Positions 19,563 to 27,614 of a stretch of DNA of 51,749 nucleotides are shown one piece after another. The stretch lies in NCBI RefSeq assembly GCF_012515855.1, contig NZ_JAAYXO010000078.1:1-51749 (forward strand). The letters run 5' to 3'. The notes under the pieces are model-generated. The model was not told the DNA's origin. It made no database searches and saw only the letters and a list, made by a program, of their open reading frames with translations. The position numbers and the translations under genes are program-made. Each line of letters starts with the position of its first letter. Position 1 is the stretch's first letter. Origin of the DNA: Gordonia sp. (in: high G+C Gram-positive bacteria). GTDB lineage: Bacteria; Actinomycetota; Actinomycetes; Mycobacteriales; Mycobacteriaceae.

Positions 19563-20732
19563 ATGGTGCGTGACCTCGTCGAATTCGGCATGGGCCGAAC
19601 AGCTCGCCGGACGTACGAACTGGAAGACATCTCGATCGTCCCGTCCCGACGGACGCGGTCCTCGAAGGACGTGTCGACCTCGTGGCAGATCGACGCCTAC
19701 CGGTTCGACTCTCCGATCCTCAACCACCCGACCGACGCTCTGGGTTCGCCCGAGTCGGTGATCGCGCTCGGCAAGGCCGGTGCGCTGGGCGTCCTGAACG
19801 GCGAGGGCCTGTGGGCGCGCCACGAGAAGGTGGAGGAGAAGCTCGCCGAGCTCGCGGAGATCGCCGAGAACAACCCCGACCCGTCGGCGGCCATTCGTCG
19901 CCTGCAGGAGCTGCACCGCGCGCCGATCAACATGGACCTGCTCGGTCAGGCCGTGGCGACGATCCGTGCCGCCGGGGTCACCACCGCGGTGCGGGTGAGC
20001 CCGCAGCACGCACCGGAGCTGACCCCGGAACTGATCAAGGCCGGAGCCGAACTGCTGGTGGTCCACGGCACGATCATCTCTGCCGAGCACGTGGTGTTGG
20101 TGGATCGCGGTGCGGAAGACGGTCTCGTCGCCGAACCACTCAACCTCAAGACCTTCATCTCCGACCTCGACATCCCGGTGATCGCGGGCGGCGTGCACGA
20201 CCACCGCACCGCGCTGCACCTCATGCGCACCGGTGCGGCCGGTGTGATCGTCGGCTACGGCTCCACCGAGGGCTCCACGACTACCGGTGAGGTCCTGGGC
20301 ATCGGCGTGCCGATGGCGACCGCCATCGCCGATGCCGCTGCGGCCCGCCGCGAATACCTCGACGAGACCGGCGGACGCTACGTCCACGTGATCGCCGACG
20401 GCGACATCCACACGTCGGGCGACCTCGCCAAGGCGATCGCCTGCGGTGCCGACGCGGCAGTCCTGGGCACCCCGCTGGCAGCTGCCGACACCTCGCCCGG
20501 CCACGGCTGGTACTGGCCGTCGGCGGCCGCCCACCCGGACACCCCGCGCGGCGCGATGCTGCAGGTGGCACTCGATGAAGGGCGTCCCGCGCTCGAGACC
20601 GTCCTCAACGGCCCCTCGGACGATCCGGACGGCCTGCTGAACCTGGTCGGCGGCCTGCGTCGCTCGATGGCCAAGGCCGGATACTCCGACCTCAAGGAGT
20701 TCCAGAAGGTCGGCCTGTCGATCCGCGCGTGA
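19563..20732 (+). CDS. guaB3: GuaB3-family IMP dehydrogenase-related protein
   Basis: 389-residue member of the IMPDH/GMP reductase superfamily that lacks CBS domains, as GuaB3 proteins do. Signatures: MVRDLVEFGMGRTARRTYELEDISIVPSR start region, VAGGVHDHRTALHLMRTGAAGVIVGYG barrel loop, and HVIADGDIHTSGDLAKAIACGADAAVLGTPLA. The canonical IMPDH Cys loop (SICTTR) is absent, so it is not a standard IMPDH; its true reaction in actinobacteria is uncertain. AAAGG precedes the ATG. In M. tuberculosis choD follows directly; here a P450-TetR pair intervenes. Confidence 0.93.
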   Translation: MVRDLVEFGMGRTARRTYELEDISIVPSRRTRSSKDVSTSWQIDAYRFDSPILNHPTDALGSPESVIALGKAGALGVLNGEGLWARHEKVEEKLAELAEIAENNPDPSAAIRRLQELHRAPINMDLLGQAVATIRAAGVTTAVRVSPQHAPELTPELIKAGAELLVVHGTIISAEHVVLVDRGAEDGLVAEPLNLKTFISDLDIPVIAGGVHDHRTALHLMRTGAAGVIVGYGSTEGSTTTGEVLGIGVPMATAIADAAAARREYLDETGGRYVHVIADGDIHTSGDLAKAIACGADAAVLGTPLAAADTSPGHGWYWPSAAAHPDTPRGAMLQVALDEGRPALETVLNGPSDDPDGLLNLVGGLRRSMAKAGYSDLKEFQKVGLSIRA

Positions 20733-20776
20733 GCGCCGGCCAAGTCACCCCGAGCAAGTACGAACAACCACAGACA

Positions 20777-20811
20777 CCCGAAGGGCCCGGTGATTCACCG
20801 GGCCCTTCGGG
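20777..20811 (+). terminator. Terminator-like hairpin after guaB3
   Basis: CCCGAAGGGCCCGGTGA pairs with its complement around a tiny loop. No T-tract follows, so efficiency is uncertain. Confidence 0.7.
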
Positions 20812-20824
20812 CATTCGCGGGTGC

Positions 20825-20859
20825 TTGACAGTTATTGGAAAATGTCACACTGTCGAGAC
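20825..20859 (+). promoter_or_regulatory. Promoter/operator of the P450-TetR operon
   Basis: TTGACA (20825-20830) is a perfect -35. The stretch to the start codon contains repeated TGACA/TGTCA half-sites: TGACA-N12-TGTCA (20826-20847) and TGTC-GA-GACA (20851-20860). The arrangement is what a TetR operator would look like, most likely for the regulator encoded by the second gene. Start of transcription at about 20860 would make the P450 mRNA leaderless. Confidence 0.45.
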
Positions 20860-22080
20860 ATGAGCATCGATGTGTCTATGGGCTACACGCTTCGATCCGG
20901 AGCTACCTGGCGGGATCCGTTCGCGATGTATGCGGCGCTCCGCGAACACGATCCGGTTCACCGAGTGGTTCCGGAGGGGCGGCCGGACGATGACTTCTAC
21001 GTGCTCACCCGGCATGCCGACGTGATGGCGGCGGCGCGCGACTGGGAGACGTTCTCGTCGGCGCAGGGCCTCACCGTGACCTACGGGGAACTGGAGAAGA
21101 TCGGTCTGCAGGACAATCCGCCGATGGTGATGCAGGACCCGCCGCGGCATACCGACTTTCGGCGACTGGTGGCTCGCGGCTTCACGCCGCGGCAGGTGAC
21201 GACCCTGGAGCCGCTGGTCCGCGCGTTCGTCGCCGACCGCCTCGACGACCTCGCGTCGCGGGGGAGCGGCGACATCGGGGTCGAACTGTTCAAGCCGCTG
21301 CCCAGCATGGTGGTGGCCCACTACCTCGGGGTGCCGGAGTCCGACCGCGGACAGTTCGACGCGTGGACCGACGCGATCGTCGCCGCCAACCCCGGCGGCG
21401 ACATGGGCGCTGCCGCGCAGACCGCCTCGGAGGCGGTCATGGGGCTGATGGCCTACTTCTCCGACCTCATCGAGTTCCGCCGACGCCATCCCGGTGACGA
21501 CACGGTCTCGCACCTGGTGGCGGCAGGGGTCGCCGACGACATGGACCTGGGCGGAGTCCTGTCGGTGCTGGCTTTTGCGTTCACCATGGTCGCCGGAGGC
21601 AACGACACCACGACCGGCATGCTCGGCGGCTCGGTGGCGCTGCTCACCGAACGGCCTGACCAGCGCGAGATCCTGCAGCGCGAACCGGAACTGCTGGCGA
21701 CGGCAGTCAACGAGCTCTTGCGGCTCACCTCGCCGGTTCAGGGGCTATGTCGCACCGCGACGGTCGACGTCGAGATCGAGGGCGTCGTTGTTCCCGCGGG
21801 CCGCAAGGTGCTGCTCTGTTACGCCTCGGCCAATCGCGACGAGTCGGTCTACTCGCCGACGGCCGGGGAACTGGACGTTCGTCGCGACCCGTCGAACATC
21901 CTCACTTTCAGTCACGGCTCCCACCACTGCCTCGGTGCGGCGGCCGCACGCATGCAGGCCCGCGTGGCACTCGAGGAACTCCTCGTGCGGTGCCCCGACT
22001 TCACCGTCGACGTCGACGACATCGAGTGGGCCACCGGCAACTACGTGCGTCGTCCGGTTTCGGTACCCTTCACGGCATGA
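20860..22080 (+). CDS. Cytochrome P450
   Basis: 406-residue soluble bacterial P450. I-helix oxygen-binding AGGNDTTTG, K-helix ExxR within ELLRLTSP region (NELLRL), and heme-ligand loop FSHGSHHCLGAAAARMQ with the axial Cys. An HTDFRRLV segment matches the C-helix of bacterial P450s. No redox partner gene is adjacent. The ATG at 20860 has no Shine-Dalgarno but lies at the expected distance from TTGACA. It overlaps the TetR gene (ATGA). Substrate unknown; the flanking ChoD-like gene hints at lipid or sterol substrates but this is weak. The pair is absent between guaB3 and choD in M. tuberculosis. Confidence 0.92.
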   Translation: MSIDVSMGYTLRSGATWRDPFAMYAALREHDPVHRVVPEGRPDDDFYVLTRHADVMAAARDWETFSSAQGLTVTYGELEKIGLQDNPPMVMQDPPRHTDFRRLVARGFTPRQVTTLEPLVRAFVADRLDDLASRGSGDIGVELFKPLPSMVVAHYLGVPESDRGQFDAWTDAIVAANPGGDMGAAAQTASEAVMGLMAYFSDLIEFRRRHPGDDTVSHLVAAGVADDMDLGGVLSVLAFAFTMVAGGNDTTTGMLGGSVALLTERPDQREILQREPELLATAVNELLRLTSPVQGLCRTATVDVEIEGVVVPAGRKVLLCYASANRDESVYSPTAGELDVRRDPSNILTFSHGSHHCLGAAAARMQARVALEELLVRCPDFTVDVDDIEWATGNYVRRPVSVPFTA

Positions 22081-22622
22081 CCGCACAGCGCGGAATCCGT
22101 GAAGCAGGCAGGTCCGGGGTGCGCGACCGCATCCTGGAGGTGGCCGGCGAGGTCTTCGCGGTCCAGGGCGCCGACGCCGCGATGAGCGACATCGCGGCGG
22201 CCGCGGGATGCTCGCGAGCCACGCTCTACCGCTACTTCGACAGCCGCCGATCGCTGCAGTTGGCGTACATCGCGATCGTCGCCAAGCGCATCAGCGTCGA
22301 CGTGCGCGCGGCGCTGCGAACGGTGGAGGGCCGCGAGGCCAAATTGACCGAGTCGATTGTGCTCGCTTTGCGCGAGGTCCGCGCCGATCCGGCGCTGCGC
22401 GCGTGGTTCGCGCCCAGCGGTGCGGGCGCCACCTCCGAGTTGGCGTTGTCGTCGGAGGCCATCGCCGCGATCGCTCCGGGTGACGCGATGGCCTGGGTGG
22501 TTCGAGTCATCGTCTCGCTGCTGGTGGTCCCGGGTGGCTCGGAGGATTCCGAGCGCGCGCTGATCGCCCGGTTCGTCACGCCGAGCGTGCTCCGCGACGT
22601 CCATGACCAGCCGTCGACTTAG
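22077..22622 (+). CDS. TetR-family regulator
   Basis: 181 residues. N-terminal HTH: VRDRILEVAGEVFAVQGADAAMSDIAAAAGCSRATLYRYF split across residues ~15-53, the standard TetR arrangement with Y-R-Y-F at the recognition helix end. The C-terminal ligand domain is unlike any I can name. Overlap with the P450 stop makes it the likely autoregulator of that operon; a palindrome just downstream (22650-22663) suggests it could also control the GMC gene. Confidence 0.9.
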   Translation: MTAQRGIREAGRSGVRDRILEVAGEVFAVQGADAAMSDIAAAAGCSRATLYRYFDSRRSLQLAYIAIVAKRISVDVRAALRTVEGREAKLTESIVLALREVRADPALRAWFAPSGAGATSELALSSEAIAAIAPGDAMAWVVRVIVSLLVVPGGSEDSERALIARFVTPSVLRDVHDQPST

Positions 22623-22645
22623 GTTCTGCTTACTATCCGGATCGC

Positions 22646-22667
22646 AACAATACTCATTAGTATGTTT
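22646..22667 (+). promoter_or_regulatory. Palindrome over the -10 of the GMC oxidoreductase gene
   Basis: ATACT-CATT-AGTAT (22650-22663), extended imperfectly by AACA/TGTT, overlaps the -10-like TAGTAT (22658-22663), which ends eight bases before the ATG at 22672. A repressor bound here would block the promoter. Candidate operator for the TetR encoded immediately upstream. Confidence 0.45.
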
Positions 22668-22671
22668 TGCT

Positions 22672-24417
22672 ATGGCGCAGACTGACTTCGACGTCCTCAT
22701 CATCGGCTCTGGTTTCGGCGGAAGTGTGAGTGCCCTCCGCCTCGTTGAGAAGGGCTACCGGGTCGGTGTGATCGAGGCCGGTCGACGCTTCGAGGACGAC
22801 CAGTTCGCCAAGACCAGCTGGCGGCTCCACAAGTGGTTGTGGGCGCCGAAGTTCGGGTTGTACGGCATCCAGCGCATGCACCTGCTGAAAGACGTGATGA
22901 TCCTCGCGGGCGCCGGTGTGGGCGGCGGTTCCCTGAACTACGCCAACACGCTCTACAAGCCGAGCACGCCGTTCTTCACCGACCCGCAGTGGAATCACAT
23001 CACCGACTGGGAAGCGGAGCTGACGCCGCACTACGAGCAGGCGCGACGCATGCTCGGCGTCGTCACCAACCCGTCGTTCACCAACTCCGACCGGGTGATG
23101 AAGGAGGTCGCCGAGGAGATGGGCGTCGGCGAGACCTTCGGGCCCACCCCGGTCGGCGTGTTCTTCGGTGAGAAGACCGGCGGCGAGGGCACCCCGGGGC
23201 AGACCGTCGCCGACCCGTACTTCGGTGGAGCCGGTCCCGAGCGCACCGCGTGCACCGAATGCGGCGCCTGCATGACCGGGTGCCGCGTCGGCGCCAAGAA
23301 CACCCTGATGAAGAACTACCTCGGACTGGCCGAGCGCAACGGTGCCACGATCATCGACCGCACCACCGTCGACGGTCTGGTGGAGAACGCCGACGGCAGC
23401 TGGACCGTGTCGACGCACGGCTCGTCGTCGTGGGGCCCGTTCGGTGCGCGTCGTCGCAGTTTCCGCGCCGGCCAGGTGATCATGGCGGCGGGCACGTTCA
23501 ACACGCAGAAGCTCATGCACGCGGCCAAGGGCTCCACGCTGCCGAAGCTGTCGGATTCGCTGGGCGTCCTGACCCGTACCAACTCGGAGTCGATCCTCGG
23601 CGCCATGGCGGGCAAGTACGACCCGACCAGCGACTACTCCGAGGGCGTGGCGATCACGTCATCGTTCTACCCGGAGAGCAACACGCACGTGGAGCCGGTC
23701 CGCTACGGCAAGGGCTCCAACGCGATCGCATACCTGCAGACCGCGCTGACCGACGGCGGCAGCGTCGCCAACCGGTTCGGCCAGTTCCTGAAGCAGGTCG
23801 TCAAGAACCCGCTGCTGCTGGTCCGCCTGCTGTACGTGCGTAAGTGGAGCCAGCGCACGGTGATCGCGCTGGTGATGCAGACCAGCAACAATTCGCTCAC
23901 CACGTTCGTCCGCAAGCGCGGCCCGTTCAAGTACGTCACCAGCAAGCAGGGCCACGGCGAGCCGAACCCGACCTGGATTCCGAAGGGCAACGAGGCCACC
24001 CGACGCGTGGCCGACAAGCTGCCCGGCGGCATCGCAGGCGGCACGTGGGGCGACATCATCAACATGCCGCTCACCGCGCACTACCTCGGCGGCTGCGTGA
24101 TCTCCGACGACCCGAAGACCGGCGTCATCGATCCCTACCATCGCGTGTGGAACTACCCGACGTTGCACGTGACCGACGGCGCGGCGATCACCGCGAACCT
24201 CGGTGTGAACCCGTCGCTGTCGATCTGCGCGCAGGCCGAGCGCGCCGTCGCCCTGTGGCCCAATCGCGGCGAGGACGACCAGCGTCCCGCGCAGGGTGCG
24301 GCCTACCAGCGGATCGATCCGGTGGCGCCGAACGCACCGGTGGTGCCTGCCAGCGCTCCCGGCGCCCTCCGCCTGTCGATCACGCCGGTGAACACGAAGG
24401 TCGACGAGACCGCCTGA
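22672..24417 (+). CDS. choD: ChoD-like GMC oxidoreductase (putative cholesterol oxidase)
   Basis: FAD-dependent oxidoreductase of the GMC/cholesterol oxidase type, 581 residues, in the Rv3409c (choD) neighbourhood. FAD-binding DVLIIGSGFGGSVSALRL at residues 7-24; AGAGVGGGSLNYAN; C-terminal FAD site with HYLGGCVISDD and VTDGAAITANLGVNPSLSICAQAERAV. It also carries four cysteines, C194-x2-C197-x2-C200-x3-C204, spaced like a ferredoxin [4Fe-4S] motif (CTECGACMTGC). No signal peptide. Whether ChoD acts on cholesterol is debated, so the substrate is uncertain. Confidence 0.88.
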   Translation: MAQTDFDVLIIGSGFGGSVSALRLVEKGYRVGVIEAGRRFEDDQFAKTSWRLHKWLWAPKFGLYGIQRMHLLKDVMILAGAGVGGGSLNYANTLYKPSTPFFTDPQWNHITDWEAELTPHYEQARRMLGVVTNPSFTNSDRVMKEVAEEMGVGETFGPTPVGVFFGEKTGGEGTPGQTVADPYFGGAGPERTACTECGACMTGCRVGAKNTLMKNYLGLAERNGATIIDRTTVDGLVENADGSWTVSTHGSSSWGPFGARRRSFRAGQVIMAAGTFNTQKLMHAAKGSTLPKLSDSLGVLTRTNSESILGAMAGKYDPTSDYSEGVAITSSFYPESNTHVEPVRYGKGSNAIAYLQTALTDGGSVANRFGQFLKQVVKNPLLLVRLLYVRKWSQRTVIALVMQTSNNSLTTFVRKRGPFKYVTSKQGHGEPNPTWIPKGNEATRRVADKLPGGIAGGTWGDIINMPLTAHYLGGCVISDDPKTGVIDPYHRVWNYPTLHVTDGAAITANLGVNPSLSICAQAERAVALWPNRGEDDQRPAQGAAYQRIDPVAPNAPVVPASAPGALRLSITPVNTKVDETA

Positions 24418-24441
24418 GTTCGCGCAACCACGTCTGAAAAC

Positions 24442-24492
24442 ACTTCCGCCGTTGATCGTTACCCGCTCCGGGTAACGATCAACGGCGGAAGT
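24442..24492. terminator. Bidirectional terminator between choD-like gene and cysE
   Basis: A perfect 23-bp inverted repeat with a five-base loop (arms 24442-24464 and 24470-24492), between convergent genes, with AAAACA before and TATTCT after. Confidence 0.9.
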
Positions 24493-24503
24493 ATTCTCTC
24501 GAC

Positions 24504-25115
24504 TCAGATGTAGAGCGCCGGATCCGCGTAGGGATCGTAGGCGGGCGGCGCATGCGTGGGTCGCGGGGCAGCGGCCGTCCCGACGGCGACGAACCCGGCG
24601 GGCACGTCGTGGACCACCACGGCGTTGGCGCCGATCTTGGCGTCGTCGCCGAGCGTGATGGGACCGAGGACCTTGGCGCCCGCGCCGATCAGAACGCGAT
24701 CGCCGACGGTCGGGTGACGCTTGCCCTTCGACATGCTGACGCCGCCCAGGGTGGATCCGTGGAACATCAGCACGTCCTCGCCGATCTCCGCGGTCTCACC
24801 GATCACCACGCCCATCCCGTGGTCGATGAACATCCGACGACCGATCTTCGCTCCGGGATGGATCTCGATACCGGTGAGAAACCGCGCGAACTGCGACAGC
24901 AGCCGGGCGGGCATCCGGGCGACGCCGCCGCTGGTCCACAGCCGATGCGAGACACGATGGATCCAGAGGGCGTGCACGCCCGGGTAGGCCAGCGCGACCT
25001 CGACCATCGAGCGTGCCGCCGGGTCCCGATCTTGCGCGGCACGCAGGTCTTCGCGCAGCGTGCGCAGGAGCGAATCCGACCTTCGCTCGGTTCGCGACTC
25101 ACTCCCGACAGACAT
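24504..25115 (-). CDS. cysE: Serine O-acetyltransferase
   Basis: Makes O-acetylserine from serine and acetyl-CoA, the substrate of CysK. 203 residues: N-terminal helical region with [29 protein letters not shown], then left-handed beta-helix hexapeptide repeats with catalytic histidines in [19 protein letters not shown] and [19 protein letters not shown]. The C-terminus ([14 protein letters not shown]) ends in Ile, as needed for insertion into the CysK active site in the cysteine synthase complex. ATG overlaps the cysK stop by one base (TGATG). The first ORF upstream of this is shadow. Confidence 0.96.
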   Translation of the reverse strand: MSVGSESRTERRSDSLLRTLREDLRAAQDRDPAARSMVEVALAYPGVHALWIHRVSHRLWTSGGVARMPARLLSQFARFLTGIEIHPGAKIGRRMFIDHGMGVVIGETAEIGEDVLMFHGSTLGGVSMSKGKRHPTVGDRVLIGAGAKVLGPITLGDDAKIGANAVVVHDVPAGFVAVGTAAAPRPTHAPPAYDPYADPALYI

Positions 25116-26053
25116 CAGTCCACCAGTCCCTCGAACAGCGGCGTCGACAGGTAGCGCTCGCCGAAGTCCGGAAGCACCACGACGATGGTCTTGCCCTTGA
25201 GCTCCGGACGCTTGGCGATCTCCACCGCGGCGGCCAGGGCGGCGCCCGACGAGATGCCGACCAGCAGGCCCTCCTCGGTGGCGGCGCGGCGCGCCCACTT
25301 CAGCGCGGTCTCGGCGTTGATGTCGACGACCTCGTTGTACACCGTGGTGTCGAGGACCTCGGGGACGAAGTTGGCGCCGAGGCCCTGGATCTTGTGCGGG
25401 CCGGGGGCGCCGCCGTTGAGGATGGCCGATTCCTCGGGTTCCACGGCGAAGATCTTGACCTCGGGCTTGCGCTCCTTGAGGACCTGGCCGATGCCGGTGA
25501 TGGTGCCGCCGGTGCCGATGCCCGCGACCACCGCGTCGACGCCGCCGTCGGTGTCGGCCCAGATCTCCTCGGCGGTGGTGCGACGGTGGATCTCGGCGTT
25601 GGCCTCGTTGGCGAACTGACGAGCGAGCACGGCGCCGCGACGCTCCGAGGCGATCTTCTCGGCGGCATTGACCGCGCCGGCCATGCCCTCGCCCGCCGGG
25701 GTCAGCACCAGCTCGGCGCCGAATGCGCGGAGCAGCGCGCGGCGCTCCTTCGACATCGACTCCGGCATGGTCAGGACGACGTTGTAGCCGCGGGCCGCGC
25801 CGACCATCGCGAGCGCGATGCCGGTGTTGCCGCTGGTGGCCTCGATGATGGTGCCGCCCTTGGGGAGGTCGCCCGAGGCCTCGGCGGCGTCGACGATCGC
25901 GACGCCGATGCGATCCTTCACCGAGTTGGTCGGGTTGTAGTACTCGAGCTTGGCGAGCACGGTGGCCTCGGCGCCGTCGGTGATTCGGTTGAGGCGAACC
26001 AGCGGCGTACGGCCCATCAGGGCGGTGGCGTCGTCGAAGATGGTGGGAGACAT
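25115..26053 (-). CDS. cysK: Cysteine synthase A (O-acetylserine sulfhydrylase)
   Basis: PLP enzyme that makes cysteine from O-acetylserine and sulfide. 312 residues: [12 protein letters not shown] lysine in [11 protein letters not shown], phosphate/substrate loop [12 protein letters not shown], and the [15 protein letters not shown] glycine loop. First gene of the cysK-cysE operon. A leader of about 190 bases with a small ORF and an 11-bp inverted repeat precedes it, suggesting control by leader translation. Confidence 0.97.
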   Translation of the reverse strand: MSPTIFDDATALMGRTPLVRLNRITDGAEATVLAKLEYYNPTNSVKDRIGVAIVDAAEASGDLPKGGTIIEATSGNTGIALAMVGAARGYNVVLTMPESMSKERRALLRAFGAELVLTPAGEGMAGAVNAAEKIASERRGAVLARQFANEANAEIHRRTTAEEIWADTDGGVDAVVAGIGTGGTITGIGQVLKERKPEVKIFAVEPEESAILNGGAPGPHKIQGLGANFVPEVLDTTVYNEVVDINAETALKWARRAATEEGLLVGISSGAALAAAVEIAKRPELKGKTIVVVLPDFGERYLSTPLFEGLVD

Positions 26054-26089
26054 GGGGGTCCTTTGCGAATCGAATGCACCGGGGCCAGA

Positions 26090-26176
26090 AGTAGACCCGT
26101 TGCGGGTTTGCCTGGAATGCAGATGCCGACGACGACTGGACAGACCAGTGCGACGACGACGTCCGACGGGTCTACT
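26090..26176 (-). promoter_or_regulatory. Long-range inverted repeat in the cysK leader
   Basis: AGTAGACCCGT (26090-26100) and ACGGGTCTACT (26166-26176) are perfect 11-base complements about 65 bases apart, both upstream of the cysK start at 26053. In the transcript the 5' arm contains the leader ORF's TAG. A ribosome paused near the Cys codon would cover this arm and block pairing, which is the geometry of an attenuator or of translation-coupled control. Confidence 0.5.
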
Positions 26177-26246
26177 GACAGTGATCGGTGAGGAAGTACA
26201 CCGAATGTGCGAAAAGGGCGCGCGACAGGTGCGGGAACGGTTCCAC
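26172..26246 (-). CDS. Candidate cysK leader peptide (24 residues)
   Basis: A small ORF upstream of cysK on the same strand: GTG at 26246 preceded by a perfect AAGGAGG five bases away, 24 codons, TAG stop at 26172-26174. It begins MEPFPHLSR and its last residues are Thr-Asp-His-Cys-Gln, so a single Cys codon lies two codons from the stop. Its stop codon sits inside the distal arm of the inverted repeat described separately. Cysteine-responsive small ORFs are known upstream of sulfur genes in mycobacteria (poly-Cys type); this one is not poly-Cys, so the role is inferred from position and its strong ribosome-binding site. Confidence 0.5.
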   Translation of the reverse strand: MEPFPHLSRALFAHSVYFLTDHCQ

Positions 26247-26325
26247 CGCAGCCTCCTTGAGTCGTCTGATTCGCCTGCTCATAACGTTAACAGACGGCAG
26301 TCGACGGTTATTCCCCGCACTGCCG

Positions 26326-26922
26326 TCAGTCCATGCCGCGCGCGGCGAGCGTCTCGGCGAAGCCGTCGGCGGTCCGCAGCGCGGCGAGCACGGTCGGGGC
26401 GAGGAGCACGCGCGGCCCGGCGCGTAATCCGCGTGCTCGGCGTGCCTGATCCACCTGGGCGAGGACCTCGGCGATCAGCGGAATGCTGCGGATGGCGAGT
26501 GCGAACGTCATCGCGATCAGATCGGTGCGGACGCCGAAACGTTCCAGTGGACGCAGCGCGCTGACGATCGCGTCCAGCATGTCGGCGGTCCGCGTCGTCA
26601 ACGTCACGACCGCAGCGAGCGCCACGGAGGCGAGCAGGATCGCGCACACCACGAAGGCCCGCGCGGCGTCGGTGATGATCCACTGGAAGACGAACAGAAT
26701 GGCGAGCATCCACAGGACGCCGCGAATCTGCGACCACGCGTGACGTGGGTGCACTCGGGCGACGACGAACAGGGCGGCGCTGGTCGCGAGGGCGATCGCG
26801 GCGCTCATCGGCGTCCGGACCACGAGGGCGATCGTGATGATCGACGCGGTCAGCGCGAGGAACTTCAGGCCTGCGGGCAGCCGGTGCAGCAGCGAGTCGC
26901 CGGGGACGTAGAGGCCGATCAT
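26326..26922 (-). CDS. bioN: Energy-coupling factor transporter transmembrane protein BioN
   Basis: T-component of the biotin ECF transporter, 198 residues. Membrane helices around LKFLALTASIITIALVV, MSAAIALATSAALFVVA, VLWMLAILFVFQWII, AFVVCAILLASVALAAVVTL; the coupling motif region AQVDQARRARGLRAG with Ala-Arg-Gly matches the EcfT cytoplasmic helices that touch the ATPase. ATG overlaps the bioM stop (ATGA). Confidence 0.9.
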   Translation of the reverse strand: MIGLYVPGDSLLHRLPAGLKFLALTASIITIALVVRTPMSAAIALATSAALFVVARVHPRHAWSQIRGVLWMLAILFVFQWIITDAARAFVVCAILLASVALAAVVTLTTRTADMLDAIVSALRPLERFGVRTDLIAMTFALAIRSIPLIAEVLAQVDQARRARGLRAGPRVLLAPTVLAALRTADGFAETLAARGMD

Positions 26923-27614
26923 CGGCTCATCAGGTCTCGGTAGTAGGCGAGCGCGGGCGCGGGTTCGTCGTCGGCGACCACGCGTCCGTCGTCGAGGACG
27001 AGCACGCGCTCGAAGTCGTCGAGCATTTCGAGGTCGTGGGTCAGCACCACGAGTTGCTCCGACAACGCCGCGAAGGTGGTGCGGAGCATCAGGGAGTTGC
27101 GCAGATCGAGCATGGTGGTCGGCTCGTCGGCCACCAGAATGCTCGGTCCCACGACCATCACCGCGGCCAGCGCGAGGAGTTGCTTCTGGCCGCCGGAGAG
27201 CTGGTGCGCGGGTTGGTCGGCGTGACCGGCGAGACCGAAGTCGGCGAGCACCTCGTGGGCGCGCGCCCGACGTTCGGCCTTGTCGGCGACGATGCGCGAG
27301 AGCGACAGTTCGATGTCCTCGGCGACCGTCGGCATGATGATCTGTCGGTCGGGGTCGGAGAAGATGAAGCCGACCTCGCGGCGGACCCTGCGCTTGTTTT
27401 TGCGGACGTCGAGCCCGTTGACGGTCACCGTCCCGCTGTCGGGGAGCACCAGCCCGTTGATCATCCGGGCCAGCGTCGACTTGCCGCTGCCGTTGGCTCC
27501 GACGATCCCGACGCGTCGCTCCGGGATGGTCAGGCTGACCTCGCGCAGCACCACGCGGTCGCCGAAGGCGTGTCCGACGCCGTCGAAGACGATCGAGGTC
27601 GGCGAATCGGTCAC
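26919..27614 (-). CDS. bioM: Biotin ECF transporter ATP-binding protein BioM
   Basis: ABC ATPase, 231 residues. Walker A GANGSGKST, Q-loop region GFIFSDPDRQIIMPTVAEDIEL, signature HQLSGGQKQLLALA, Walker B LVADEPTTMLD and H-loop LTHDLE. GTG start overlaps the bioY stop by four bases. With BioY and BioN it forms the tripartite biotin importer. Confidence 0.94.
   Translation of the reverse strand: MTDSPTSIVFDGVGHAFGDRVVLREVSLTIPERRVGIVGANGSGKSTLARMINGLVLPDSGTVTVNGLDVRKNKRRVRREVGFIFSDPDRQIIMPTVAEDIELSLSRIVADKAERRARAHEVLADFGLAGHADQPAHQLSGGQKQLLALAAVMVVGPSILVADEPTTMLDLRNSLMLRTTFAALSEQLVVLTHDLEMLDDFERVLVLDDGRVVADDEPAPALAYYRDLMSR

Noticed and set aside
25013-26191. Plus-strand open frame across cysK and its leader
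   Set aside because: Antisense shadow with His/Gly/Asp-rich composition; cysK on the other strand is certain.
26054-26325. T-box or known riboswitch upstream of cysK
   Set aside because: No T-box sequence (TGGN anticodon-pairing bulge region) or S-box pattern recognised; the small ORF and inverted repeat explain the leader better.
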